The notes: generated from the sequence alone by a model not told the origin. A stretch of 60,700 nt of DNA from Parabacteroides sp. An277 (GCF_002159645.1 NZ_NFJB01000024.1:1-60700), one strand, 5' to 3'. Counted from the first letter of the stretch, positions 27,284 through 36,701 are shown. Numbers and translations are program-made.

Positions 27284-30007
27284 TCATTCCAGCGTCTTCA
27301 ACTCGCGCAACGGGACAGAGAGCGTAGCGGAGGGTTGGAAGTCGTCCGATTTCATATATTCCACAAGACTATACAGCAATTGCTTGGCTTCGGGATGCTG
27401 GTCGGCCTGGCGAAGCAAATCCAGGGTACAAAAGATAAGTTTACCTTTACCGGCTTTCGTCTCGAAGAGGTTGGTCAGGCGACGGTTGTTGGCGAAATTA
27501 TCCACACATTCCACCAAAGGCGTCAGTTGGCGGTAAAGGCTATCCACACAAAGGGTGCGCGAATGCTTCACCAAATTCCACCATTGCCAATCCGTATGCG
27601 ACGCGGTGGGGAAATGCGCAAAAGCCGGATGGTGGTTGTCGAGGAGTAAGCCCATCGTCCCCGCCTGCTTCGGGAAATGCACCGGACTCCAGAAGACCGG
27701 CACGAACTTGCCTTCCAGTCCCTTTAGTTGCTCGTAGGGCGGATTGAGGAATACCTTTTTACCGGCCTGGAGCGCCCGTTCGGCTTCCGAGAAATTAGCT
27801 GTCAAGACAATGTCACCTTTCTCTACCGACAGAGAGTTCGGATAAACCCAGATGTTCCAGCTATTCCGATAAGGCGTACCAGGGAGTTCGATTGTCAGGC
27901 GCAAGGGTTTAGCCTCTTCCAAATCCGGTAGCGTCACCGTATGTGCGTCCAGTTCGTTCATGCCCAATGCGATGCCTTGAGCCGGATAGTCCCATTCCGA
28001 GACAACGTGTCCGTCCCAAGTCGCCAAACTACCCCGCACAGGCATATCTTCCCATGTCTTATCGCTATAATTGGCAATCTTCGCGCCTATTTCCAACGTT
28101 TCGCCTGCCGTATATACCGCTTTCGGGAAATAAGCCAACGGCACAACAGGTGAACAGAACTGGCGGAACTGCTCGGCCTCGGTGATACCCTTGCTCTCCC
28201 AAAAGGCATTCAGCAAACCTACCAACGCGGAACCTTGCCCCGGGAAATCATGCAAGTCCAAGAGCTGGAACCCGGCGATGCCGTTCGTCTTCAGCGACCG
28301 TTCGATTTCTTCCTTATATAATAGTTCCGCAAGCTTGCCGGAAGCCATCAGGTAATCGTCGGCCTTATCCAGCAATCCCTTCTTCTCCAAATCCGCTTTG
28401 ACACCTTTGAAGTTCAAAGGGGCCAAGACGCCCGTGTACTTCTCGATTTCCTTCAAGTCCGGATAAACGGCATATTGCCCCATCTCGTGCGTAATGAGCG
28501 GCACACGCATCCCCTCGACCGAAGCGGCATAATCTTTATCGAAGCGAGGCGGCTCGGCATCAAACACCCCTTGGCCGCGTACCCATCCCTTCTTCGTGCG
28601 CTGCGTAATGAAGAAATCGCTGTTCGGCTCGGGCCATTCGCCATACTCTGAGAAAGAGAAAGAGGTCATGGTATAGAGACGGCGGTCGTCTTCCTTCTTC
28701 AGGTCGGCTACCAACTGCTGCAACCCTTCGAAATCGCCCCACAACTCATTTCCCATACTAAAGAAGCAGAACGAGGGATGGTTCCCATACTCCTTCAAGA
28801 TATTTTCAGCTTCCTGCTGCAAGAACCCTGCGTTCTCTTTCGTATAGGCTTCCCATAGCGGTAACTCGACTTGCAAATACATCCCCATCGAGTCGGCCAC
28901 CGCAAAGGCAGCTTCCGGCGGACACCAAGAATGGAACCGCAGGTGATTCAAGCCCCATTCACGCGCAGTTTCGAATACCTTCCGCCAACCAGCCGATTCC
29001 ATGGGTGGATAGCCCGTCAGGGGGAAGATACAACATTCCAACGTGCCGCGCAGGAAGACGGGATTGCCATTCAGCAATAACCGGTTACCATCGTGCCGCC
29101 ACTCTCGGAAGGCATACGTCACGGGGTATGTGTCTTGGCTGTCTTTCGTCTTCACCGTCACGTCAGCATGATAGAGGTTCGGGTTAAATTCATTCCACAT
29201 CAAATAGGAACCTTGCATAGGATGCACCAACGCTACTTCGTTCATACCCGGTTGCAAGGAAAGGGTTTGCTGCGCCTCTTCCACGCGGACGACCGCTTCC
29301 GTGGCTTCGCCTGCATTGTCGATATGCACGACAAACTTCACCTCTCCGCGCTTGCTGTCCGGATACGCCTGTACCTGTTCGATGGAAACCGCATCTTTAG
29401 CTGTCAGCTTCACTTCGCCAATGATACCATTCCAACGGATTTGCGTATGGTCCGTATAGGCATGCGCCATTCCTCCTGTCGAGATAGCATAGCGTTCGCG
29501 GTTATCCACCCGCACCGTGATGCGATGTTTTCCGGGAGAGAGATAAGCCGTCAGATCGTAACGGTGCGGCGCCACAAGGCTCTCCTGCGTCTCTTCCACC
29601 GCTTGACCGTCGACCCAGACCGAGGTTCCCCAAATGACCCGCTCCAGTTCCAACTCCACCTGCTTGCCATCCCAAGCCTCCGGAATCTCGACCTCTTTGC
29701 TGTACCAAGCCGGTCCGACATAGCTATGTTTGCGCGTCAGATGCAGTACTTGCGGCTTCTCTATCGAAGGAGGCAAGGTATTGGAAATGCCATAACCCGC
29801 ATCATCCGTCGTACCCGGCAAAGGGATGACATCCGTAAACGTCTTCGTCGGCCACTGCTCCGCAACGCCCACATCCAAACTATCCAACGCAAATGCCCAC
29901 TCGCCCTCCAACGACATTTCCGCGGGCGAATGGCTACAGGCACAAAAGCCTAACACACAACAAAAACTTCCTAAGTAACGATTTATCCGATTCATCGATT
30001 TATACAT
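27284..30007 (-). CDS. GH2-family glycosidase, probable lipoprotein, locus 2
   Basis: This 907-residue protein has a hydrophobic leader ending in GFCACS, with lipid Cys24 likely; Met5 is an alternative start. The GH2 jelly-roll domain spans ~30-205, an immunoglobulin-like domain ~210-300 and the barrel ~305-620, followed by a long extra C-terminal part (~620-907) that includes a glutamine-amidotransferase-like tail (FEGKFVPVF..., GKLIFCTLDLL). The acid/base is Glu421 in SMGNELWG, and the candidate nucleophile is Glu508 in ITHEMGQY. It follows susCD of locus 2, with a 23-bp palindrome array between. The beta-glycosidase specificity is unknown. Confidence 0.85.
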   Translation of the reverse strand: MYKSMNRINRYLGSFCCVLGFCACSHSPAEMSLEGEWAFALDSLDVGVAEQWPTKTFTDVIPLPGTTDDAGYGISNTLPPSIEKPQVLHLTRKHSYVGPAWYSKEVEIPEAWDGKQVELELERVIWGTSVWVDGQAVEETQESLVAPHRYDLTAYLSPGKHRITVRVDNRERYAISTGGMAHAYTDHTQIRWNGIIGEVKLTAKDAVSIEQVQAYPDSKRGEVKFVVHIDNAGEATEAVVRVEEAQQTLSLQPGMNEVALVHPMQGSYLMWNEFNPNLYHADVTVKTKDSQDTYPVTYAFREWRHDGNRLLLNGNPVFLRGTLECCIFPLTGYPPMESAGWRKVFETAREWGLNHLRFHSWCPPEAAFAVADSMGMYLQVELPLWEAYTKENAGFLQQEAENILKEYGNHPSFCFFSMGNELWGDFEGLQQLVADLKKEDDRRLYTMTSFSFSEYGEWPEPNSDFFITQRTKKGWVRGQGVFDAEPPRFDKDYAASVEGMRVPLITHEMGQYAVYPDLKEIEKYTGVLAPLNFKGVKADLEKKGLLDKADDYLMASGKLAELLYKEEIERSLKTNGIAGFQLLDLHDFPGQGSALVGLLNAFWESKGITEAEQFRQFCSPVVPLAYFPKAVYTAGETLEIGAKIANYSDKTWEDMPVRGSLATWDGHVVSEWDYPAQGIALGMNELDAHTVTLPDLEEAKPLRLTIELPGTPYRNSWNIWVYPNSLSVEKGDIVLTANFSEAERALQAGKKVFLNPPYEQLKGLEGKFVPVFWSPVHFPKQAGTMGLLLDNHHPAFAHFPTASHTDWQWWNLVKHSRTLCVDSLYRQLTPLVECVDNFANNRRLTNLFETKAGKGKLIFCTLDLLRQADQHPEAKQLLYSLVEYMKSDDFQPSATLSVPLRELKTLE

Positions 30008-30151
30008 TTATATTCTGATACAAAGATACGCTGCATTTCCCTTGCAAGAAATAGACAATTTACGTAAAGAGATAGACAATCTTCTTATAAAGGCCCCGTT
30101 TTCTCCATATGCTATATCGACACGCTCAATATATCATATTAACATTGTCTA

Positions 30152-30258
30152 AATATCATTTTCCCTAAACAGGCAGGGAAGGCCTCCCTACGGACTAAGG
30201 GAACATTTCCCTCAAGCCCAAGGGAAGCCTTCCCTCAGTTCCTATGTACGCCTTCCCT
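30152..30258. repeat. Phased palindrome array, 5 x 23 bp, AGGGAA...TTCCCT type
   Basis: Three intact 15-bp palindromes (AGGGAAGGCCTCCCT, AGGGAACATTTCCCT, AGGGAAGCCTTCCCT) are centred at 30182, 30205 and 30228. The inner bases change in both arms together. One step of 23 bp further on each side (30159 and 30251) the right arm TTCCCT remains while the left has decayed. The array ends two bases before the susD stop codon. Confidence 0.85.
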
Positions 30259-30260
30259 AT

Positions 30261-32282
30261 TTACTGGATAGCCGGCATGTTTGCCTCAGTCGGCCAATAG
30301 GGATTCTGGTAGATGGGGGAATCCTCTACACTCCCCGTTGAAGAGGTAATCGTGAAGTGTTGGATGTTATACGGAGTCAGGTAGTGCGCCATCTTCCAAT
30401 AATATCCATCTTTGGCGATATTCGTATTCACCTTTTCATACGGACGCAGATACAAACTCCGCGTAGGTTCCGACACATTCGAAGTAGGATTATCCATGCC
30501 ATACACCAGCTGGGATGTCCCGTCCTCGTTGTCATACCAATGTTGCATTTCGCCCCAAAGTTTGAAACCTTCGACATGATAAGGTGTCTCTATCATCTGA
30601 TCCATCGCACGCCAACGGCGCAAGTCCATATAGCGGAGCGCCTCAGCCATGAGTTCGCAACGACGTTCGCGACGGATGTTGTACAAAGTCGGATCGATTA
30701 ATTTACCAGCCGAATAAGCACCCCAGTCGCCTAACGCTTCCCGGCTCATATCCGTAGCAGAGATCGTCTTGTTAAAGTCTGCATCCACATGAGAACGTTC
30801 ACGAATCTGACGCCAATAGGTTTGAGCCGTTCCATCCAACGAACCATTCTTTTCATAGCAAGCCTCCATGTAGTTCAACAACGCTTCCGTCGCACGGAAT
30901 ACCAAAGCACCGGTATACCCCAACGTATTAGCGCATTGATTCTGGTAGAACGAGTTTCCTTTTCGCAATGTATAACCGGTTGAATACCCCTTCTCCGGAT
31001 TACTATCCAAAATAACCGGATAAGGTTCGATTAACACAGCCATCGTACCAATTGGATCTTCATACAAAATATTCTTCTGCCCCGGTTCTTTCAGGAAGAT
31101 AGTCAGACGGGAATCACGATCTTTACGTACATCCGCAATCGTTTCATCCCCTTGGTATCCACTTCCGGCCGCATAAATAGGCAAACCGTTCGCCATCACA
31201 AAGCATTCCACCATACCTTTGGTCAAACCAATACCATAATTACCATGTTGACCTGCTGTTGGTACATTATGCGTAACGCCTAACGCCTTGCTATACGGAC
31301 GCCACAAAAGTACTTCACTGTAACCTGACATATCATCATCGGCAAACATATCCATATAAGGATTCGGAGCCTCTTCTGCTGATTGTTGCACCAACCCTGT
31401 ATTTTCTACCAACATCGCATTTTCTGCTACCGCTTTGGCCGATTCCATCGCCAACCCTAAGAAATAATCGATTTCCGAATCAATATCTCCCGACGGATAT
31501 TGGTAATTGGCATTATATTCTTTCGTCTTGCCGGGCCATTCCGGACCATTAGGCACAAATGCGGTATTTTTAAAGTACTTCAACCAAGTGCCTTCGAACA
31601 AAGCTACGCGCGACTTCAGCAGCAAAGCACATTCCTTATTCAAACGAGTCTTATCACCGCTGGCATTACCCATCAACATCGCAGCCGAATCCAAATCCGA
31701 AATAATGAAACGAGCTACCTCATTTCGCGGAGCACGCTTGCTGGCTTCTATCAGCGGTTCCATTTGGTCAGGCAACGTATTCCGGACAATCGGGAAATCG
31801 CCAAACTGCTGGTAACGCTTGAAATACTCATACGCCCGGAGGAAATAGATTTCCCCTATATATTGCCGGATATTCGTATCATCTCCGGAAATCTCGCCAG
31901 CATTGTAGCGCGGCAACACATTCTCTAAAAAATAATTACAGCTATAGATGAATTTAAAACGATAGGCATCGTTGTCCATGCTTTGCGATTGGGTTGTTCT
32001 CCATTGTCCGGGCAAATACCGATTGTTAGCCGTAAAACTGGCTTGGTTATCTGTATCATTATCTTCCCCAAAAATTCCGTAACCATACGCATGGCCCGGT
32101 AAAACATCCGTATACAATCCATTCGCGTAAGAAGCCAACTGCGATTCTTCCGTCAAATATAATTCAGGAGAAATGGACGACTGAGGCTCTTCATCCAAAT
32201 AATCATTGCAAGAACTAAATACACCCGTACATGCAAGTCCTGCAAAACATACGCATAATACCTTTATATATTTCGTGTTCAT
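30261..32282 (-). CDS. SusD/RagB-type glycan-binding lipoprotein, locus 2
   Basis: This 673-residue protein has a signal peptide and lipobox (CTGVFSSC, Cys25), then NDYLDEEPQSSISPELYL. The SusD pattern is complete: YIGEIYFLRAYEYFKRYQ, NEVARFIISDLDSAAML, RRERRCELMAEALRYMDLRRWR and a C-terminal DSPIYQNPYWPT. It resembles the locus 1 SusD clearly, so the two loci are related and may use related glycans. Eleven bp separate it from susC. A 3'-end copy of this gene survives at 35957-36030. Confidence 0.93.
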   Translation of the reverse strand: MNTKYIKVLCVCFAGLACTGVFSSCNDYLDEEPQSSISPELYLTEESQLASYANGLYTDVLPGHAYGYGIFGEDNDTDNQASFTANNRYLPGQWRTTQSQSMDNDAYRFKFIYSCNYFLENVLPRYNAGEISGDDTNIRQYIGEIYFLRAYEYFKRYQQFGDFPIVRNTLPDQMEPLIEASKRAPRNEVARFIISDLDSAAMLMGNASGDKTRLNKECALLLKSRVALFEGTWLKYFKNTAFVPNGPEWPGKTKEYNANYQYPSGDIDSEIDYFLGLAMESAKAVAENAMLVENTGLVQQSAEEAPNPYMDMFADDDMSGYSEVLLWRPYSKALGVTHNVPTAGQHGNYGIGLTKGMVECFVMANGLPIYAAGSGYQGDETIADVRKDRDSRLTIFLKEPGQKNILYEDPIGTMAVLIEPYPVILDSNPEKGYSTGYTLRKGNSFYQNQCANTLGYTGALVFRATEALLNYMEACYEKNGSLDGTAQTYWRQIRERSHVDADFNKTISATDMSREALGDWGAYSAGKLIDPTLYNIRRERRCELMAEALRYMDLRRWRAMDQMIETPYHVEGFKLWGEMQHWYDNEDGTSQLVYGMDNPTSNVSEPTRSLYLRPYEKVNTNIAKDGYYWKMAHYLTPYNIQHFTITSSTGSVEDSPIYQNPYWPTEANMPAIQ

Positions 32283-32293
32283 AATATTATTGT

Positions 32294-35200
32294 TTATAAA
32301 GTAAGACTTAAACCAAATGAAATTGTGCGTGACAACGGATAGGCATTACCATTATTATCGTCATCTCCACCACCTACCGTTTCCGGGTCGAACATATTCG
32401 CCATGCCTGTTCCCGTCCACAAGTTTTCACCCGAAATGAAGAAACGTAACTTTTGCACATAGAACCGTTCGGTGAGCGTCTTAGGCAATGTATAACCTAA
32501 TTGTACATTCTTCAAACGAATATAAGCCGCACTTTGCAAGTATTTTGTTTGTTTCTGATTGTTTTTGGCCGTATCGAATACAGGACGCGGATAATAAGCA
32601 TCCAGGTTCTGGCCTAACGCATGGTCGGCATCGGCACGGAAATAATCCTCATGTTCTACGAAACCAGTCGAATGCCAAATGCCGCTATTGCCAATTCCCC
32701 AGAAGTAAGCGCTACCTTGCCAATAATCCCGTTTCATGACGCCTTGGAAGAACGCGCGGAAATCAAATCCTTTCCAATCTGCATTCAAATCAATACCAAA
32801 CAAATAACGCGGCGTGTCGTTTCCTATCTTTTTCAAGTCGCCCATGTTATTGTATTGGTTTCCACCATTGTCTATCTTGCCATCGCCATTCAGGTCTTTG
32901 TACATGATGTCGCCCGCATCCCAGTTGGTACCTAACGCATCCTGGCCACCATTCGGAAGCGTAGCCAAATGGGCATCCATCTCTTCCTTCGTCTTAGCAA
33001 TACCGATGGTTTCGTATCCATAAATATCGCCCATCATCTCTCCGGCTTTATACTTATCCAACGTATTGGTCGGGTTCGGATAGCGGGTAATCTTCGTCTG
33101 GGCATCCGACAATACAAACTTAATGCCATATCCCAGTCCATTCTTCAACCGGTCTTGCCAACCTACGACTAAATCAAATCCATACGTTTCCAAGTCGGTA
33201 TTATTGGTTTTCGGCACCTCCAAACCAATGATATAAGGCAATTCGGGAGCCGGGCCAATCATATCGAGGGTTTTACGCGTAAAGTAATCAAACGAACCGG
33301 TCAAACGGTTGTTGAATGCACCAAAGTCGATACCGACATTCCAGTTCCGGATGCGTTCCCAGCCCATGGTTGAACTAATCAAAGCCGGAACCGTCGCCGT
33401 ATTGGATTTAATGCCATTTTGCAACCATTCCCCATTGTTTGCCTTCACTTCGATAATCCGGTACGTCGGATACCAAGATTCTGTGTTTTGGTTTCCTAAT
33501 TCACCATACGAACCTCTGAACTTGAATGTGCCTATGTAATCAGTAAGTGGCTCCCAGAATTCTTCTTGCGCCATGTTCCAACCCAATGAGAAAGAGGGGA
33601 ACCAATTCCATCGTTGGTCTTCCCGGAAACGAGAGGTCCCGTCATAACGGATGTTGAACTCGGCCAAGTACTTTCCTTTATAGTCATAGTTGATACGTCC
33701 AAAGAAACCGGCTGTCGTCCACGACGAACGTGCACCGTTCACCGAAGGCGTTACCGTATTCCCATTGTAATCCATGCCGTTTGTTATGTCTACTTCTGGC
33801 AGGGAACTGATGATAATGCCGTCGCGTTGCAAACCAAATTCCGTATGCCGTAATTGCTCTGCTTGGAAACCGACCATTCCTTTCAAGTTATGTCCTGACG
33901 CCCAATTATACGTATATTCCGTATAGGCATTGACGTTCATATAGTTCTCTTTCAGATAATCTTCATGCACGTTTGAACTTTGGTCGCATATAATCGGATT
34001 TCCATTCACATCGTGATTGTATAAATATTGCTTATCCCAGTGGCGATTGGCCGATTTGATACGATAATTGAAATCTACATGAGTAACCCAGTTCTTAACC
34101 GGTTCTAAAATCAACGAGGCCTGTTGGTATATATTATCGGTCTGCGTCTTATCGCGTCCGCCATCTCTCAATCCCATAGCTGGGGAGGGTGAAGAATACA
34201 TATACCCGTTGACATCATATACCGGCAACGTAGGCCAACCTTGGCGAGCAAGGCTTTGGAACAAACTGCTCGTTAATGAAGAAGGACGCCCAAAGTCTTC
34301 CCGCGTAAAACGATTGCTATAGTTAAACTTCGCCCAATCGGTCAGTTGAATGTTTATTTTAGCAGTCGTAGCATAACGGTCGTAAGTATCTTGGTTGAAT
34401 TCCATCAAGCCATTTTGGTCCAAGTAGTTCATCGAGACGTAATACGTGACACGCTCCGAACCGCCATTAATGCTCAGGTTGTGTTCCTGCGAGAAAGCCC
34501 AATCGCGATATATTACATCATACCAGTCCGTATTGGCACAACCATACGTATAACCATCGCCCCATACGCTTGGGTTGCCTGGGTCTGGAATCAACGGATT
34601 GGTCAATATGCCGGCTTGGTAATCCTGAATACGTTGCAAATGTTCGGCATCGAAATACGGCGAGTTTCCGCCATTCATCATACCATCATTATAGAAATTG
34701 GCAAACGTGTACGAATCCATTTGCTTCGGCGTCTTCACCGGAGAATTCCAACGGAAATTATTGTTGTAATTGACTGTTACTTTTCCACTCCGTCCACTTT
34801 TTGTGGTAATCAAGATCACACCAAACGGCGCACGAGAACCATAGATAGAAGAGGCTGCTGCATCTTTCAAAATAGAAATGTTTTCGATATCTTGCGGGTT
34901 GATGGAGTTGATATCGCCTTCCATGCCATCAATCAAAACCAATGGGCTTCCCGATGAACCATCACCAATCGTACCCGTACCACGGATGTTTATATCCATT
35001 GTCTTATCCAACGCTCCACCCGTTGTAGATATTTGTAAACCCGGAACGGCTCCCTGCAAAGCTTGGACCGCATTCTGCACCGGACGGGATTCCAATATCT
35101 CATTGTCGACCGTACCGACCGAACCCGTCAAATTCACCTTCTTCTGCGTACCGAATCCGACTACAACCACTTCTTCCAATGCTTCGGCATCTTCTTTTAA

Positions 35201-35500
35201 CTGAATCGTTAGCGGTTCGCTTCCTCGTACGGTAACGGTCTGTTCGGTAAAACCGACATACGTAATCGAGAGGACAGCTCCTTGCGGTACTTCGAGCGTA
35301 AAGTTTCCGTCAAGGTCGGTAATCGTTCCGTTCGTCGTTCCTTTCACGACCACATTAGCTCCGATAACCGGAACGCCCGTATGATCCAGCACCTGGCCTT
35401 TCACCTTAATCGTCTGCTGGACATTATCCATTACTGGCAAATCAACCGCAGAAGTTGCCTCTGCCATGGCCATTGGCGCCGATAAGGCCAATGCCAACAA
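32294..35500 (-). CDS. SusC/RagA TonB-dependent transporter, locus 2, with interrupted start
   Basis: From a TTG at 35500 the frame codes for 1068 residues: carboxypeptidase-regulatory-like domain (IKVKGQVLDHTGVPVIGANVV), TonB box region (EALEEVVVVGFGTQKK), plug and barrel ending in FGLSLTL. It has no STN domain, unlike locus 1. The natural signal peptide is split: ATG at 35559 starts MKRLITPP, but the C7 run shifts it to a stop after 13 codons. One more C would give MKRLITPPYADSTLKKASAA joined to the frame. This is either a phase-variable off state, a sequencing error or a damaged gene. Confidence 0.85.
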   Translation of the reverse strand: MLALALSAPMAMAEATSAVDLPVMDNVQQTIKVKGQVLDHTGVPVIGANVVVKGTTNGTITDLDGNFTLEVPQGAVLSITYVGFTEQTVTVRGSEPLTIQLKEDAEALEEVVVVGFGTQKKVNLTGSVGTVDNEILESRPVQNAVQALQGAVPGLQISTTGGALDKTMDINIRGTGTIGDGSSGSPLVLIDGMEGDINSINPQDIENISILKDAAASSIYGSRAPFGVILITTKSGRSGKVTVNYNNNFRWNSPVKTPKQMDSYTFANFYNDGMMNGGNSPYFDAEHLQRIQDYQAGILTNPLIPDPGNPSVWGDGYTYGCANTDWYDVIYRDWAFSQEHNLSINGGSERVTYYVSMNYLDQNGLMEFNQDTYDRYATTAKINIQLTDWAKFNYSNRFTREDFGRPSSLTSSLFQSLARQGWPTLPVYDVNGYMYSSPSPAMGLRDGGRDKTQTDNIYQQASLILEPVKNWVTHVDFNYRIKSANRHWDKQYLYNHDVNGNPIICDQSSNVHEDYLKENYMNVNAYTEYTYNWASGHNLKGMVGFQAEQLRHTEFGLQRDGIIISSLPEVDITNGMDYNGNTVTPSVNGARSSWTTAGFFGRINYDYKGKYLAEFNIRYDGTSRFREDQRWNWFPSFSLGWNMAQEEFWEPLTDYIGTFKFRGSYGELGNQNTESWYPTYRIIEVKANNGEWLQNGIKSNTATVPALISSTMGWERIRNWNVGIDFGAFNNRLTGSFDYFTRKTLDMIGPAPELPYIIGLEVPKTNNTDLETYGFDLVVGWQDRLKNGLGYGIKFVLSDAQTKITRYPNPTNTLDKYKAGEMMGDIYGYETIGIAKTKEEMDAHLATLPNGGQDALGTNWDAGDIMYKDLNGDGKIDNGGNQYNNMGDLKKIGNDTPRYLFGIDLNADWKGFDFRAFFQGVMKRDYWQGSAYFWGIGNSGIWHSTGFVEHEDYFRADADHALGQNLDAYYPRPVFDTAKNNQKQTKYLQSAAYIRLKNVQLGYTLPKTLTERFYVQKLRFFISGENLWTGTGMANMFDPETVGGGDDDNNGNAYPLSRTISFGLSLTL

Positions 35501-35536
35501 TGCGGCACTCGCTTTCTTTAGCGTAGAATCCGCATA

Positions 35537-35543
35537 GGGGGGG
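35537..35543 (-). other. G7/C7 homopolymer at the susC start
   Basis: Seven G on the plus strand (C7 in the coding strand) lie between the ATG at 35559 and the rest of susC. Seven puts the ATG out of frame and eight puts it in frame. No other ATG serves the susC frame before its upstream stop codon. Confidence 0.75.
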
Positions 35544-35654
35544 TAATTAACCTCTTCATAATAAACATTTTAGATATTAACAATAAAGATCTATGCTTTC
35601 ATGGTTCGCATAATCTCGTTCATTTTAAAAGCACCTCTCTGGCTTTTTCAGAAG

Positions 35655-35662
35655 CAAAGGTA
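35655..35662 (-). promoter_or_regulatory. -7 element of susC 2
   Basis: TACCTTTG on the minus strand, about 96 nt before the ATG at 35559. In between, a short frame MNEIMRTMKA resembles the N-terminal region before the locus 1 susC signal (FKINRAMK), perhaps a fossil of an older start. Confidence 0.5.
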
Positions 35663-35844
35663 TCAAGCTTTCAAATTACAAAAAATAGATAAAATTATTA
35701 TCAGCATGGACTATTTTACGATTCACCAAAGAGATAGAAAAATGGATGCAAAAACGGAACTAATCCATCCAAATCAAGTTCAAATTCGGAACAATCAAAC
35801 ACCGACGAAATGAACCAAGAGAAAGAAAATAAGCAAAGGCATCG

Positions 35845-35922
35845 CTTGCCGTTCGGCAAGCGGTACCCTTACCATACCTCAAACGATGCTTTTGAGGAGG
35901 CTCAAATGATGTTGTTGAGGAA
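35845..35922. repeat. Short palindromes beyond the susD remnant
   Basis: CGCTTGCCgttcGGCAAGCG (35845-35864) is followed by two CCTCAAA/TTGAGG-type palindromes centred near 35889 and 35912, 23 bp apart. They lie just 3' of the susD fragment, as arrays do after intact genes. Bases 35663-35844 show nothing further. Confidence 0.4.
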
Positions 35923-35956
35923 GGACAATCGAGCAGAGGGAAAATGACATCGATTG

Positions 35957-36030
35957 CCAATAGGGATTCTGGTAGATGGGAGAATCCTCTACATTCCCCG
36001 TTGAAGAGGTAATCGTGAGTTGATATGTTA
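35957..36030 (-). pseudogene. Remnant of a susD 3' end
   Basis: About 62 bp match the 3' end of the susD gene at 30294-30355 with only two or three differences. Translated on the minus strand it reads LTITSSTGNVEDSPIYQNPYW against FTITSSTGSVEDSPIYQNPYW. It has no start and the rest of the gene is missing. It lies upstream of susC 2, as if a neighbouring duplicate locus had been deleted. Confidence 0.75.
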
Positions 36031-36059
36031 AATCCCATTCACATTTGCGTCGATACCAG

Positions 36060-36232
36060 ACGTAGTACTACGTTCGATGCAGACGTAACGCTACGTCTGG
36101 TCGCCACATAGTACTACGTCACCTTCGAACGTAGGCCTACGTTCGATACCTCCGGAAGGATCCGAGGCTAACCATGTGACGGTGCCGAAGCTAACCGTGT
36201 GGCGGTGCCGAGGCTAACCGTCCTATGGTTCT
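36060..36232. repeat. Phased palindrome array, 23-bp spacing, mixed palindromes
   Basis: Palindromes are centred near 36066.5 (ACGTAGTACTACGT), 36089.5 (AGACGTA...TACGTCT), 36112.5 (TAGTACTA), 36135.5 (TCGAACGTAGGCCTACGTTC..., 22 bp in full) and 36158 (CCTC...GAGG), all 22.5-23 bp apart. Three further 23-bp units of type GGCTAACCGTGTGGCGGTGC follow (to 36232). Here the palindrome sequence changes from unit to unit while the spacing stays. Confidence 0.75.
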
Positions 36233-36410
36233 AATAAGCAAAAAGAGGGCATGCCGTAAGGGATATATAGCACGCAGAAAAACGCGGACTAAAGCGCACG
36301 CAGATTTTTATTTTTCGTGGTAAATATCGCGTAGCCATGAAAAGAATCTGCGTTTGTCTGCATTCCATTTCTTATTTCGATGCACTTCCTCTTTACCTTT
36401 CTCTACTTTT

Positions 36411-36452
36411 CCAATAAAAAAGAGGCGGTGCCTATTTCGACACAGCCTCCTT
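36411..36452 (-). terminator. Terminator of DUF6383 gene 2
   Basis: On the minus strand GGAGGCTGTG...CACCGCCTC folds into a stable stem followed by TTTTTTATT. It lies about 250 nt after the stop codon, so the message carries a long 3' UTR. Bases 36241-36410 contain CGCAGATTT-like dispersed repeats but no gene I can support. Confidence 0.8.
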
Positions 36453-36532
36453 ATCAGTTTCACGCCCCGGTCTTCGCAGACGAGGGCGAGCTTTGAATAG
36501 AACTTTTTATTATACTAATTTATTTACAATCT

Positions 36533-36569
36533 GGCTGCGGCGACTCTCGCGAGGGGCACTCTTGCAGCT
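36533..36569 (-). promoter_or_regulatory. Conserved 3' stem-loop after DUF6383 gene 2
   Basis: This is the same element as at 85-119: GCTGC/GCAGC stem and the nearly invariant CTCTCGCGAGGGGC loop. The adjoining GGTCTTCGCAGACGAGGGCG region (about 36470-36490) is also shared with the start of the window. Confidence 0.55.
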
Positions 36570-36623
36570 AACTATTTACTTTATTAAAAACTAAATTTAT
36601 ATGCTATGAACTTTAGTTCAATT

Positions 36624-36701
36624 GACAATTGACAAGGGACAATTGACAATTAAATGTCTGAGCTTAGATAATTGTCAATTGTCAATTCTCCATTGTCAAT
36701 T
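36624..36701. mobile_element. 78-bp MITE-like insertion at the stop codon
   Basis: Copy 1 reads AGTTCAATTATTTAACGAC across the stop codon. Copy 2 reads AGTTCAATT, then 78 bp, then ATTTAACGAC, so an empty and a filled site can be compared directly. The insert has inverted ends (GACAATTGACAA / TTGTCAATTGTC) and is bounded by the direct repeat CAATT. It may be a tiny non-autonomous element or an expanded TTGACAAT repeat. Confidence 0.55.
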
